From positions 1-32,931 of the forward strand of contig CAZYOB010000011.1 in NCBI GenBank assembly GCA_964648275.1: a DNA stretch of 32,931 nt, read 5' to 3'. The notes beneath the pieces are model-generated. The model saw nothing but the letters and a program-made list of their open reading frames with translations. It was not told the origin of the DNA and searched no databases. Origin of the DNA: CAIQPO01 sp964648275 (GTDB lineage: Bacteria > Patescibacteriota > Microgenomatia > UBA1400 > MFAQ01). Below, piece after piece: positions 23,869 to 31,529 of the stretch. The stretch's first letter is position 1, and the number at the start of each line of letters is the position of its first letter. A program made the position numbers and the translations under genes.

Positions 23869-24942
23869 TCCCAAATAACCCCTCATCCCTTGATAAAACT
23901 GCATTGTTGAAGTTAAATCCATCCACTCATCACTAGAGTGAATCTCTCCGCCCATGGGTTTTTGCATCATCACGGGGCACTTTAAATGAGCAAAATGCCT
24001 TGCGTCTGATGCTCCATACGTTTGCTTAATAATAATTTTTTCTCCAAATGCTTTTTCAGTATGATCAATAAACTTCTTCACTTCAGGGTCACTAACATCT
24101 GTAAACGTGGGTAACCCTGTCGACAATGTCGATATATCAATATCCAACTGTAATTTTTCAACACTTTCTCTTATTACTCCAAGAATATTTTCAATAGAAT
24201 CGGTCTCAGGATATCTGAAGTCGATCTTCATCTCTGCTTCTGGACAAACTTGGTTAGTTGATGTTCCACCGTTTATTGTCCCAATGTTCATAGTAGTCTC
24301 CCAGCTTTCAATTCTATTATTCTTCCCGTATATCTTTAACAATTTTTCTGCAAGCAGCACCAAAGAATCTAGAGCATTTTTTCCAAGCCATGGTCGGGAA
24401 GAGTGAGCAGGAATTCCTGTTGCGGCAAGCCTCACTTGACACACACCCTTAGCTTTATCGACAAAATTAAGATTTTCACCTCCATCAGGTACTATCAGCA
24501 CCCTCGGTGAGAACCCTTGGTCTACTGCATACTTGGCGCCCTCAAATCCACCTACCTCCTCATCTGTAGTTATCATCAAACAAAAATCAATATCATTTTT
24601 TACAGCTTCATTTAAAAGAGCAATTCCTACGGGGATTGAAAACTTCATATCACAGGTTCCCCTCCCCCATACTTTATCGCCTTCAACTTTCATCTTGAAT
24701 TGATCTTCAGTACCCGCAACCACATCCATATGCACCATGTAGCAGTACTGGGGAGATAGCCCCGCAAAAACTTGAGCCCTAAGTATCTCCGCTTTACCAT
24801 TTTTTATCCGATCAACAACTATTCCGTCCACAATCAGGCTCTCAACATAATCTAAGGCTTTAGAATTTTCCTCGAGTTCCCCCGGAAGAGTCTTAAATCC
24901 AACTAATTTGTCTAACTGTTCAATTAAATCTTTTTTTGTCAT
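23857..24942 (-). CDS. M20-family deacylase/peptidase (ArgE/DapE-like)
   Basis: A cytoplasmic two-zinc hydrolase of 361 aa. Motifs: YMVHMDVVAG, VWGRGTCDMKFSIPVG, TTDEEVGGFEGA (catalytic Glu), the dimerisation segment IPAHSSRPWLGKNALDSL and a final GEIHSSDEWMDL. This is the ArgE/DapE/ACY1/CPG2 group, which removes acyl groups or cleaves dipeptides. No Arg or Lys biosynthesis gene is nearby, so peptide salvage is more likely than ArgE or DapE itself. The start is taken at the ATG at 24942, which overlaps the hisS stop as ATGA. A start at 24987 would add a Gly-rich extension inside hisS. Confidence 0.92.
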   Translation of the reverse strand: MTKKDLIEQLDKLVGFKTLPGELEENSKALDYVESLIVDGIVVDRIKNGKAEILRAQVFAGLSPQYCYMVHMDVVAGTEDQFKMKVEGDKVWGRGTCDMKFSIPVGIALLNEAVKNDIDFCLMITTDEEVGGFEGAKYAVDQGFSPRVLIVPDGGENLNFVDKAKGVCQVRLAATGIPAHSSRPWLGKNALDSLVLLAEKLLKIYGKNNRIESWETTMNIGTINGGTSTNQVCPEAEMKIDFRYPETDSIENILGVIRESVEKLQLDIDISTLSTGLPTFTDVSDPEVKKFIDHTEKAFGEKIIIKQTYGASDARHFAHLKCPVMMQKPMGGEIHSSDEWMDLTSTMQFYQGMRGYLGLKD

Positions 24943-26264
24943 TTGTTTATTATCATTGAAATAACCTCCTCCACCGTCATCAGCCACTGCTCTCCAGTCT
25001 GCATTTTCTTTAAAGAAACCTTACCTTGTCGCTCTTCATCTTCACCGACTAATACTAAATAAGGGATTCCCAATTTGTTTACATAACTAAGTTTTTTCTT
25101 TAACTTTGTGTCCTCTGTATAAATTTCGGTTTTGATCCCCGCTTCTCTCAACAACCTTGCAGCATTCAGAGAAAAATCCATCCTTGCTCCCTCCATCGGG
25201 ACTACAGCTACTCTCGACACCGAAACTGATTCCTCTTTTATCAACCCTGCAGACTTCAACTGACTAAACAGACGAGTTAGCCCAATTGAGATCCCAACAC
25301 CGGGAAGTTTTCTGTCGGTAAAATTTTCTGCCAGGTTGTCATATCTTCCACCAGAGCAAACACTTCCGGAAATCTCCTCATTTTTCATCTTCGTTTCGTA
25401 AACTGTCCCTGTGTAATATCCAAGTCCTCGGGCAATAGATAAGTCAATTTGTAGTGACTCTTCTGGAACTCCAAATTTATATGCCATTTTTACCACCTCA
25501 ATCAGCTCTCTTACCCCTTCTCCAAACTTCTCTACATTTATATCTATCTCCTGAAGTTTGATTAAAATTTCTTCATTCGACCCGGAAATTGAAATCAATT
25601 CGATCAACTTGGCGGCATCCTCTTCCTTAAGCCCCAGATTGACTAACTCCCTTATGACTTCTTCATTTCCAATCTTTTCCAGCTTATCAATTATTCTTAA
25701 TGCTTCATCTTCCTTCTCTAACCCCATTGCTTCAATGAATCCACTCAAAATCTTCCTGTTATTAATTTTGATAACAAAATCTCCAATATCCAGTTTTCTG
25801 AATAATCGGTATATCACACTTGGAATTTCGGCATCATTTACTAAAGACAATTCTCCGTCTCCGATGATATCGATATCGCATTGATAGAATTCTCTAAAGC
25901 GCCCCTTTTGTGCCCTCTCACCGCGATACACTTTCCCTATCTGGTATCTTCTAAAAGGAAACACTAGTTGGGGATAATATTGAGCCACATATCGGGCAAG
26001 TGGCACTGTCAAATCAAACCTTAGTGCCAATCTTTCGTCACCTTTCATAAACTCATAAATTTGTTTTTCAGTGTCACCTCCACTTTTTGACATCAAAATC
26101 TCTGCCGCTTCTATAAGTGGTGTTTCCTGGGGAATGAACCCAAACTCTTCATAAGTATCTCGGATTATCGAAAGATATTTATTAAAGCTTATTTGATCTG
26201 CAGGTAACAACTCCATGAATCCGGAAAGGATCCTTGGGGTCACTTTATTTTCTATTTGTTTCAT
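24939..26264 (-). CDS. hisS: Histidyl-tRNA synthetase
   Basis: A class II synthetase of 441 aa that charges tRNA-His. Motif 2 region FRRYQIGKVYRGERAQKGRFREFYQCDIDIIG and the two histidine motifs, SIARGLGYYTGTVYE and SGGRYDNLAENF, are clear. An insertion domain lies between, and an anticodon-binding domain (VAVVPMEGARMDFS to the end) closes the protein. It is preceded by a His-codon leader peptide and terminator. The ATG lacks an SD. A TACAAT box six bases before it could be a second, unattenuated leaderless promoter. It is coupled to the following M20 gene by an ATGA overlap. Confidence 0.98.
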   Translation of the reverse strand: MKQIENKVTPRILSGFMELLPADQISFNKYLSIIRDTYEEFGFIPQETPLIEAAEILMSKSGGDTEKQIYEFMKGDERLALRFDLTVPLARYVAQYYPQLVFPFRRYQIGKVYRGERAQKGRFREFYQCDIDIIGDGELSLVNDAEIPSVIYRLFRKLDIGDFVIKINNRKILSGFIEAMGLEKEDEALRIIDKLEKIGNEEVIRELVNLGLKEEDAAKLIELISISGSNEEILIKLQEIDINVEKFGEGVRELIEVVKMAYKFGVPEESLQIDLSIARGLGYYTGTVYETKMKNEEISGSVCSGGRYDNLAENFTDRKLPGVGISIGLTRLFSQLKSAGLIKEESVSVSRVAVVPMEGARMDFSLNAARLLREAGIKTEIYTEDTKLKKKLSYVNKLGIPYLVLVGEDEERQGKVSLKKMQTGEQWLMTVEEVISMIINK

Positions 26265-26290
26265 ATTTTTATTGTAAAGCTAATTGGTAT

Positions 26291-26315
26291 AAAAAAACCT
26301 CCCCTAGGGAGGTTT
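26291..26315 (-). terminator. Attenuator terminator upstream of hisS
   Basis: The RNA reads AAACCUCCC-UAG-GGGAGGUUU followed by more U: a nine-pair stem with a U-run. It ends 26 bases before the hisS start codon and after the His leader peptide. Confidence 0.9.
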
Positions 26316-26353
26316 GGGCACATAAAATCACCTCCCGTTTAAAAGGAAAGATG
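26295..26353 (-). promoter_or_regulatory. Histidine attenuator (alternative hairpins) of hisS
   Basis: Strand 1 CAUCUUUC (from 26353, codons 11-13 of the leader) pairs with strand 2 GGGAGGUG (26336-26329), eight pairs with three G-U. Strand 2 GGGAGGU can instead pair with strand 3 ACCUCCC (26313-26307), the 5' arm of the terminator. A ribosome held at the His codons covers strand 1, so 2:3 forms and transcription continues. A ribosome reaching the stop at 26339 also covers strand 2, and the terminator forms. This is the textbook layout of amino-acid attenuation. Confidence 0.82.
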
Positions 26354-26383
26354 AAAATGGTGACTAAAGGACATTGCTGTCAT
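26339..26383 (-). CDS. His-codon leader peptide of hisS (14 aa)
   Basis: MTAMSFSHHFHLSF: three of codons 8-11 are histidine (CAC CAT TTT CAT). The ATG is exactly where transcription should begin after the extended -10 TGATATGAT, so the leader is leaderless itself. The stop codon abuts strand 2 of the attenuator. The E. coli his operon uses the same device with seven His codons; here it is applied to the synthetase gene. Confidence 0.82.
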   Translation of the reverse strand: MTAMSFSHHFHLSF

Positions 26384-26389
26384 GCTTGA

Positions 26390-26398
26390 ATCATATCA
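26390..26398 (-). promoter_or_regulatory. Extended -10 promoter of the hisS leader
   Basis: The minus strand has TGATATGAT, with TATGAT at 26395-26390; six bases later comes the ATG at 26383. The -35 (TTCGAC, 17 bases upstream) is weak. It lies at the very end of tyrS. Confidence 0.5.
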
Positions 26399-26407
26399 CA
26401 CCAATGA

Positions 26408-27634
26408 CTACTGTCGAACCAGGACCAATTGTTTCCACTTACCTACCCTGATTAAATTTTGACCATCGTGTAAATCAAGTTTTTCCTGGTCCTTGCTGAT
26501 TCTGACATTATCCAAATAGAGACCTCCCTCTTCCACCAACCTTTTAAACTCCGATCTACTTCCGACCAAGCCGTTTTCAACCAAAATGTTAGCCAAACCG
26601 GGCTTTCCGTTTAAGTCTTGAATCGTTCCTAAAACTCCACCCTCAACGACAACCATTGGAGCTACCTCAGAGGCAGTTTTCTCTACGACAGTTCGCTGGA
26701 AGTGATCCCGAGCTTGATTGGCTTCTTCCTCAGAATGATATATTCTGACGATTTCCCAAGCCAGATTCTTTTTTAGCTCCATTGGATGACTACCAAAATC
26801 TATTCCTCCCAAGTCCAGTGCCGTACACATTCGATAACAAGGTTCAATAACCTCGTCAGACAGTGCCATTACCTTGCCGTACATATCTTCAGGCTCGTCA
26901 TTAAGCCCAATATATCCTCCTTCACTCTTACTCATTAACTTCACTCCGGTTTTTGGGTTAACCAATAATTCTGTAGTAATCACAAACTTCTCTTTTCCAG
27001 ACTTCGTCTTCATTAGATGCCTACCCATCATCATATTAAAGGTTTGGTCCGTTCCACCCATCTCCGCATCAACATCCATTACCACGGAGTCGTAACCTTG
27101 AAGCAGTGGATAAATAAATTCATGCAGGCCGATAGGTTTGTTCTCCGCCAGCCTCTTCTGGAACATATCACGCTCAATCATTTGCTGGACAGTGACATTC
27201 GCCATTAGTTTAATAATCTCCACCGAACTCAAATTAGAAAGCCACTCACTATTGAATTTGATTTCCGCTGGGTTATCACCACCAAAATCAATTATTTTCG
27301 ATAACTGGTCTTGATAAGTTCGAGCGTTTTCCTGAACTTGCTCACTTGTCAAAGGAACTCTGATCGCCGATTTATCTGTTGGATCTCCTATCATCCCGGT
27401 AAAGTCACCAATCAAAATAATGATTTTATGTCCTAACTTCTGCAAAATTCTAAGCAGTAAAATATTAGTTGAGTGCCCCAGATGCAGCTTTGGAGCCGTT
27501 GGGTCGGCACCAATATAAATTTTCAGCTTCTTATCTGACTCTAAAACCTTTTTTAGGTCTCCCTTGCTGGGAATTACATCCGCCACTCCCCGTGCAAAGA
27601 AATCCTTAATCAATTTTGCTTTATTGTCATCCAT
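26408..27634 (-). CDS. tyrS: Tyrosyl-tRNA synthetase
   Basis: A class Ic synthetase of 408 aa. IYIGADPTAPKLHLGHSTNILLLR holds the HIGH-type motif, GDFTGMIGDPT and the tyrosine-site PLLQGYDSVVMDVDAEMGGTDQTFN follow, and KLMSKSEGG is the KMSKS loop. The C-terminal ~65 residues (LVENGLVGSRSEFKRLVEEGGLYLD) form an S4 RNA-binding domain. The ATG at 27634 is nine bases after thrS ends, so both are co-transcribed behind the thrS T-box. Confidence 0.98.
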   Translation of the reverse strand: MDDNKAKLIKDFFARGVADVIPSKGDLKKVLESDKKLKIYIGADPTAPKLHLGHSTNILLLRILQKLGHKIIILIGDFTGMIGDPTDKSAIRVPLTSEQVQENARTYQDQLSKIIDFGGDNPAEIKFNSEWLSNLSSVEIIKLMANVTVQQMIERDMFQKRLAENKPIGLHEFIYPLLQGYDSVVMDVDAEMGGTDQTFNMMMGRHLMKTKSGKEKFVITTELLVNPKTGVKLMSKSEGGYIGLNDEPEDMYGKVMALSDEVIEPCYRMCTALDLGGIDFGSHPMELKKNLAWEIVRIYHSEEEANQARDHFQRTVVEKTASEVAPMVVVEGGVLGTIQDLNGKPGLANILVENGLVGSRSEFKRLVEEGGLYLDNVRISKDQEKLDLHDGQNLIRVGKWKQLVLVRQ

Positions 27635-27643
27635 ATCTGTATC

Positions 27644-29407
27644 TTAAATCATCTTCTCCCTATCTTCTCCAACAACTTTATTAATAAAACCGGGAAGATC
27701 CATTATTCCCAGATCTTTCTGACCTCTTTGACGAACCGACACCGAACCTGCCTCAGCCTCTTTTTCTCCCACGATCAACATATAGGGAACTTTTTCTGCT
27801 TCGGCGTTTCTTATCTTCTTCCCCAGTGAATCTGCATCTCCGTTCAGTTCAACTCTGATCCCTGCTTTCTTCAACTCATCGGTGATCTTTTTCGAATAAT
27901 CCATTGTTTTATCCGAAATAGGCAATACCTTTACCTGGACAGGAGACAGCCAAAGAGGTAGAGCTCCGGCAAAGTGTTCCAAAATCACCATCATGAATCT
28001 CTCGGCCGAACCCAGTATCGCTCTGTGAATCATCACTGGAGTCTTCTCAGTTCCGTCTTGATCGACATAAGTTAAACCAAAACGTGCTGGTTGAACATAA
28101 TCTATCTGCACTGTCGACAGTTGCCATTCACGACCCAGAGCATCAGTCGCCATCAAGTCCATCTTTGGAGCATAAAATGCTGCCTCTCCCGGGCCATCGT
28201 AATAAGGAATGTTGTTTCTCTCCATTATCTCGACCGCCCACTTTTCTACTCTATCCCATGTCTCAGGATCTCCTAAATATTTTTCAGGATGAGCCAAGTC
28301 GCGAGTTGATAGTCTATATCTGTATTTAAGACCAAATGTCTCCATGATTTTTTTAGTCATCTGAAGCGCTGTATCGATTTCTTTATCCACCTGATCTTCT
28401 CTGCAAAAAATATGACAATCATCCTGAGAGAAAGATCTCGTACGCGCAAGTCCACTCAACTCTCCCGGTTTTTCATCCCGGTAAAGCATGGCGAAATCCG
28501 TCATCCTAACAGGTAAGTCTCTATAACTTCTCATTGAACTAGCGTAGATCTGAGTGTGCTGTGGACAGTTCATTGGCTTCAGGTAGAACTCCTCGTCAGA
28601 ATAGTTTGACGTTACCCTGAACATGTCACCTTTGTATTTATCGTAGTGGCCGGAAGTCTTGAACAGATCAGCCTTACCCACCTGAGGAGTCCATACTTGC
28701 TGGTAACCCTCGGCTGTTTGCATTTGCTCCACATATTCGTTCAGCAATCGTCTGACCAAAGTACCTCTTGGAGTATAAAGAGGGAACCCGCTACCAACTA
28801 GTTCGGAAAAAGTAAAAAGATCCAGCTCTCTACCCAGCTTCCTGTGATCTCGTTTTTTGGCCTCCTCGATTTGCCATATATATTTATCCAGTTCTTCTTT
28901 ACTCTCAAATGCTGCTCCGTAAACACGAGTCAACATCTTTAAGTTTTCGTCTCCATGCCAGTACGCCCCGGCAATAGACAAAAGCTTGAACACTTTAACC
29001 TCTCCTGTACTACTAATGTGAGGTCCAGCACATAAATCTACGAAAGACCCCTCTTTTCTCGGCTCGCCTGTCCAATAAACGCTGATTTCTTCATTCTCTG
29101 CGATGGCCTTTTCGATCCACTCCATCTTGTAAGGATTACCTTCAAAAAGTCTCCTCGCCTCCTCCTCATTTACTATCTCTTTGGTTATTGGAAGATTTTG
29201 ATTCACTATCCGTGCCATCTCTTTCTCAATTTTTGAGAAGTCTGCTTCAGTTATCTTAAGATCGTCGAGAGCCTCAAAATCAAAATAGAATCCGGTTTCA
29301 ATAGCCGGTCCCATTGCCTTAACGATTTTCCCTAGCCAAAGGTTCTCCATTGCCTGGGTTAGTATGTGCTCCGCACTGTGGCGGAGAGCGTATAGTTTGT
29401 TTTCCAT
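27644..29407 (-). CDS. thrS: Threonyl-tRNA synthetase lacking the TGS domain
   Basis: A class II synthetase of 587 aa. It begins directly with the editing domain (LRHSAEHIL, the HxxxH zinc-like site; later FVDLCAGPHI). The catalytic core has MNCPQHTQIY, YRDEKPGELSGLARTRSFSQDDCHIFC and VMIHRAILGSAERFMMVILEH, and the anticodon domain follows. The usual N-terminal ~60-residue TGS domain is absent. The frame is open upstream to 29626, but that stretch is the T-box leader RNA, so the ATG at 29407 (MENKLYALRHSAEH) is chosen. It starts the thrS-tyrS unit and is controlled by the T-box. Confidence 0.97.
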   Translation of the reverse strand: MENKLYALRHSAEHILTQAMENLWLGKIVKAMGPAIETGFYFDFEALDDLKITEADFSKIEKEMARIVNQNLPITKEIVNEEEARRLFEGNPYKMEWIEKAIAENEEISVYWTGEPRKEGSFVDLCAGPHISSTGEVKVFKLLSIAGAYWHGDENLKMLTRVYGAAFESKEELDKYIWQIEEAKKRDHRKLGRELDLFTFSELVGSGFPLYTPRGTLVRRLLNEYVEQMQTAEGYQQVWTPQVGKADLFKTSGHYDKYKGDMFRVTSNYSDEEFYLKPMNCPQHTQIYASSMRSYRDLPVRMTDFAMLYRDEKPGELSGLARTRSFSQDDCHIFCREDQVDKEIDTALQMTKKIMETFGLKYRYRLSTRDLAHPEKYLGDPETWDRVEKWAVEIMERNNIPYYDGPGEAAFYAPKMDLMATDALGREWQLSTVQIDYVQPARFGLTYVDQDGTEKTPVMIHRAILGSAERFMMVILEHFAGALPLWLSPVQVKVLPISDKTMDYSKKITDELKKAGIRVELNGDADSLGKKIRNAEAEKVPYMLIVGEKEAEAGSVSVRQRGQKDLGIMDLPGFINKVVGEDREKMI

Positions 29408-29424
29408 ATATTTAATTAAATAAC

Positions 29425-29455
29425 AAAAAAGAGCCCTTATCTGCAGGAACCCTTT
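29425..29455 (-). terminator. Terminator competing with the T-box antiterminator
   Basis: AAAGGGUUC (29455-29447) pairs with GGGCUCUUU (29436 down), nine pairs including several G-U, followed by a U6 run. It uses the 3' arm of the antiterminator, so the two structures exclude each other. Confidence 0.65.
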
Positions 29456-29564
29456 CGGGTGGTTCCATCCTGCTTGAGTATTGCTCCACTTGATTAACTC
29501 CGATTGGCCGAGAGTGCCTGTCCTTCCTGGGTTGGTGACCCGATCACAAGGACAATTAACTTGT
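29425..29564 (-). ncRNA. T-box riboswitch of thrS with very short Stem I
   Basis: The antiterminator is GCAGGA (29473-29468), a seven-base bulge UGGAACC (29467-29461), ACCC, tetraloop GAAA, GGGU and UCCUGC (29448-29443). A bulge of the form UGGNACC is the T-box signature; UGGA would pair with the NCCA end of uncharged tRNA with U73. Upstream, UGUCCUU (29554-29548) pairs with AAGGACA (29525-29519), enclosing a hairpin GGGU-CACCA-ACCC (29541-29529). Its loop shows ACC, a Thr codon, at 29536-29534. Stem I is thus only ~35 bases, like the 'ultrashort' type. A competing hairpin GUGA/UCAC is possible. Confidence 0.82.
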
Positions 29565-29570
29565 TGGTTC

Positions 29571-29576
29571 ATTATA
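29571..29576 (-). promoter_or_regulatory. -10 box of the thrS T-box transcript
   Basis: TATAAT on the minus strand within GGTGTATAAT; +1 near 29564. The -35 position (AACATG) is poor. The same ten bases occur inverted at 29604-29613 as the -10 of the divergent gene. Confidence 0.55.
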
Positions 29577-29584
29577 CACCAGAC

Positions 29585-29613
29585 TTGAATAATCATGTTA
29601 TAGGGTGTATAAT
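29585..29613 (+). promoter_or_regulatory. Strong promoter of the 112-aa gene
   Basis: TTGAAT (29585-29590), 17 bases, TATAAT (29608-29613), +1 near 29620, leaving a ~42-base leader that contains a full SD. Confidence 0.75.
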
Positions 29614-29661
29614 CCCCCATGTACACTCAAATTAGAGGCTATTTATCCCAAAGGAGACCAA

Positions 29662-30000
29662 ATGGCAAACCTGATTTTCTATGGCCATGACATGGCTGAA
29701 AAGGTGCGCAAGGCTCTTCCTCGCAACCCAGAAGTAACAGTCTCCATTTCGACCTACCCGGGTATCGGGGACAAGAAGGTCGAAGCTCGCACCCTGAAAC
29801 TGAAGGGTATCACCGTCAATGACGACGGGCTTGTTTTCACCTTCGAAGGTGGCATCCGCTACATTCTCGAAGTTGGAAAAAAGATCAGCATTGTCGTCAA
29901 ACCGGAACCCCGCTCCCGCTGGGACAAGAAACCCCCTTTCAGATCCCAAGTCAAATTCAGCGACAGCAAGGGTAATCCCATCACCATCACCTTAAAATAG
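29662..30000 (+). CDS. Small beta-rich protein of unknown function, likely highly expressed (112 aa)
   Basis: The start is the ATG at 29662 (MANLIFYGHDMAEKVRKALP), which has AAGGAG five bases upstream; an upstream ATG at 29605 would precede the transcript start. The protein is rich in Lys and Arg with alternating hydrophobics (VTVSISTYPG, FTFEGGIRYILEVG, ISIVVKPEPRSRW), suggesting a small soluble beta-barrel or sandwich, possibly binding nucleic acid (inference). I recognise no family. It differs from neighbours in having a near-consensus promoter, a full SD, its own terminator and more C-ending codons and higher GC. These are marks of high expression or of a different origin. Confidence 0.85.
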   Translation: MANLIFYGHDMAEKVRKALPRNPEVTVSISTYPGIGDKKVEARTLKLKGITVNDDGLVFTFEGGIRYILEVGKKISIVVKPEPRSRWDKKPPFRSQVKFSDSKGNPITITLK

Positions 30001-30012
30001 CTTATTGTTACC

Positions 30013-30040
30013 AACCTCCGGTTCATCCGGAGGTTTTTTT
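30013..30040 (+). terminator. Intrinsic terminator of the 112-aa gene
   Basis: AACCTCCGG / CCGGAGGTT, nine pairs around loop TTCAT, followed by T. The T-run overlaps the stop codon of the convergent lysS gene. Confidence 0.93.
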
Positions 30041-31517
30041 ATGCTTCTTTCTTTACTCTCATCGGTGGAAAAAGTGTGGCCTCTCTACCGGAAACATCTT
30101 CCATAAACCAAAATAGTCTTTCGGAGAATCCATAGCCTGAAGTAGGAGGCATGCCATATTCAAGCATTTCAACGTAGTCCATATCCATCATCTGAGCTTC
30201 TTCATCCCCCGCCTCACGTGCTCTCTGTTGTTCTTCGAATCTTTCTTTTTGGTCAACTGGATCATTTAACTCTGAATAGCCGTTACCCAATTCTGACCCT
30301 GCAATAATCGGCTGAAATCTCTCGGTAATTCCAGGCATATCGGCTCTATCCTTGGCCAAAGGAGACATAAATTTGGGCACATTCACTAAGTACGCCGGTC
30401 CGGAAATTCCTTTTCTGACGATCTTCCAGCAGTTATCAATCAGTCTCTGTCTGTTGATCTCACCGCCAAGTCTGACTCCGTTATTTTTAATTACCTCTGC
30501 CATTTCATCATCACTACTGACAAAGATATCTATCCCCAACCTATCTTTTATTATCGAGGAGTAATCCAATTCTTCCCACTCATTCGCCAGATCATAAGTC
30601 ATCTCGTGAGTAGTAAAAGTGGTCTTTCCATAAACCTCCTTGGCAATATATCGATACATTTCTTTGACTAGCTCCATGTTGTCCTTGTAATCCGCGTACG
30701 CCCAATACCACTCAACCTGGTAATACTCGGGTAAATGCTCCTCATCCATTCCCTCATTTCTAAAGTTCGGTCCCACTGTATATACTTTCTCAAAACCTGC
30801 CCCCATCAGCCTTTTTTGGAATAGCTCTGTCGAAATTCTCAAATAATAATCTTGATCGATAGCATTCATGTGAGTGACAAATGGCCGGGCATCTGCTCCT
30901 CCTGTGACAGATTCCAATACCGGCGTCTCCACCTCGATAAATCCTTTATTGTTTAAAAAATCTCTGCTTGCCTTCCAAAATTTTGCCTTCCTTTGGAATC
31001 TCTCCATTTTTCCCTCACTCATCAACAGGTCAAGATATCTCCTTCGATACCGCTCGTCATTATCGGTAATCCCTGCCCATTGGTCTGGTAACGGTCTTCG
31101 TGATTTTGTTAGCAACTTTAGTTCTTCCACCATTAAAGACACTTCCCCTGTTTTGGTTTTAACTACGGTGCCACTTGCTTGCACAAAGTCTCCCATATCC
31201 AAAAGACGCAACTCCTCAAATCCAAGCCATTGCTCTTCTTTGTCAAGAGGTTTTACTATATCTGCTCTGAAAAATAGTTGGATTCTCCCGCTTTGATCCT
31301 GGATTTGAGCGAACGCCAACTTACCTATATCTCTTAAAGCCATTATTCTTCCGGCTAAAGTTATCTTCTGTCCTTCGTATTTATCAAAGTTATCTGCCAC
31401 CTCTCTATTTGGAAAATCCTTTTTGGACTTTGCCGGATATAACTCAATTCCCAGCTGCTTGAGCTGTTCTGTCTTTTTTTCTCGATCTTTAAGTATTTCT
31501 TCAAGTCTGCCTGCCAT
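30039..31517 (-). CDS. lysS: Lysyl-tRNA synthetase (class II)
   Basis: A class IIb synthetase of 492 aa. The N-terminal OB-fold anticodon-binding domain spans ~50-140 (ITLAGRIMALRDIGKLAFAQIQD). Motif 1 is FIEVETPVLESVTGGADARPFVTH, motif 2 VYTVGPNFRNEGMDEEHLPEYYQVEWY, and motif 3 GYGFSERLFWFM. Length is normal. The ATG at 31517 lies six bases after TAAAAT and has no SD, so it may be leaderless. It follows argS by 88 bases in the same direction and converges on the 112-aa gene. Confidence 0.98.
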   Translation of the reverse strand: MAGRLEEILKDREKKTEQLKQLGIELYPAKSKKDFPNREVADNFDKYEGQKITLAGRIMALRDIGKLAFAQIQDQSGRIQLFFRADIVKPLDKEEQWLGFEELRLLDMGDFVQASGTVVKTKTGEVSLMVEELKLLTKSRRPLPDQWAGITDNDERYRRRYLDLLMSEGKMERFQRKAKFWKASRDFLNNKGFIEVETPVLESVTGGADARPFVTHMNAIDQDYYLRISTELFQKRLMGAGFEKVYTVGPNFRNEGMDEEHLPEYYQVEWYWAYADYKDNMELVKEMYRYIAKEVYGKTTFTTHEMTYDLANEWEELDYSSIIKDRLGIDIFVSSDDEMAEVIKNNGVRLGGEINRQRLIDNCWKIVRKGISGPAYLVNVPKFMSPLAKDRADMPGITERFQPIIAGSELGNGYSELNDPVDQKERFEEQQRAREAGDEEAQMMDMDYVEMLEYGMPPTSGYGFSERLFWFMEDVSGREATLFPPMRVKKEA

Positions 31518-31523
31518 GCGTCT

Positions 31524-31529
31524 ATTTTA
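31524..31529 (-). promoter_or_regulatory. -10 box of lysS
   Basis: TAAAAT on the minus strand, six bases before the ATG, which would be +1. No convincing -35 is seen; TTGTGG lies 19 bases upstream. An argS-lysS read-through transcript is also possible. Confidence 0.42.

Noticed and set aside
23857..24987. Start of the M20 gene at 24987
   Set aside because: It would overlap hisS by 49 bases and add a Gly/Asn-rich tail unlike M20 N-termini; the ATG at 24942 gives an ATGA overlap and a normal N-terminus.
29408..29626. N-terminal 73-codon extension of ThrS
   Set aside because: The extension is in frame but coincides with the T-box RNA, its terminator and the promoter; its residues do not resemble a TGS domain.
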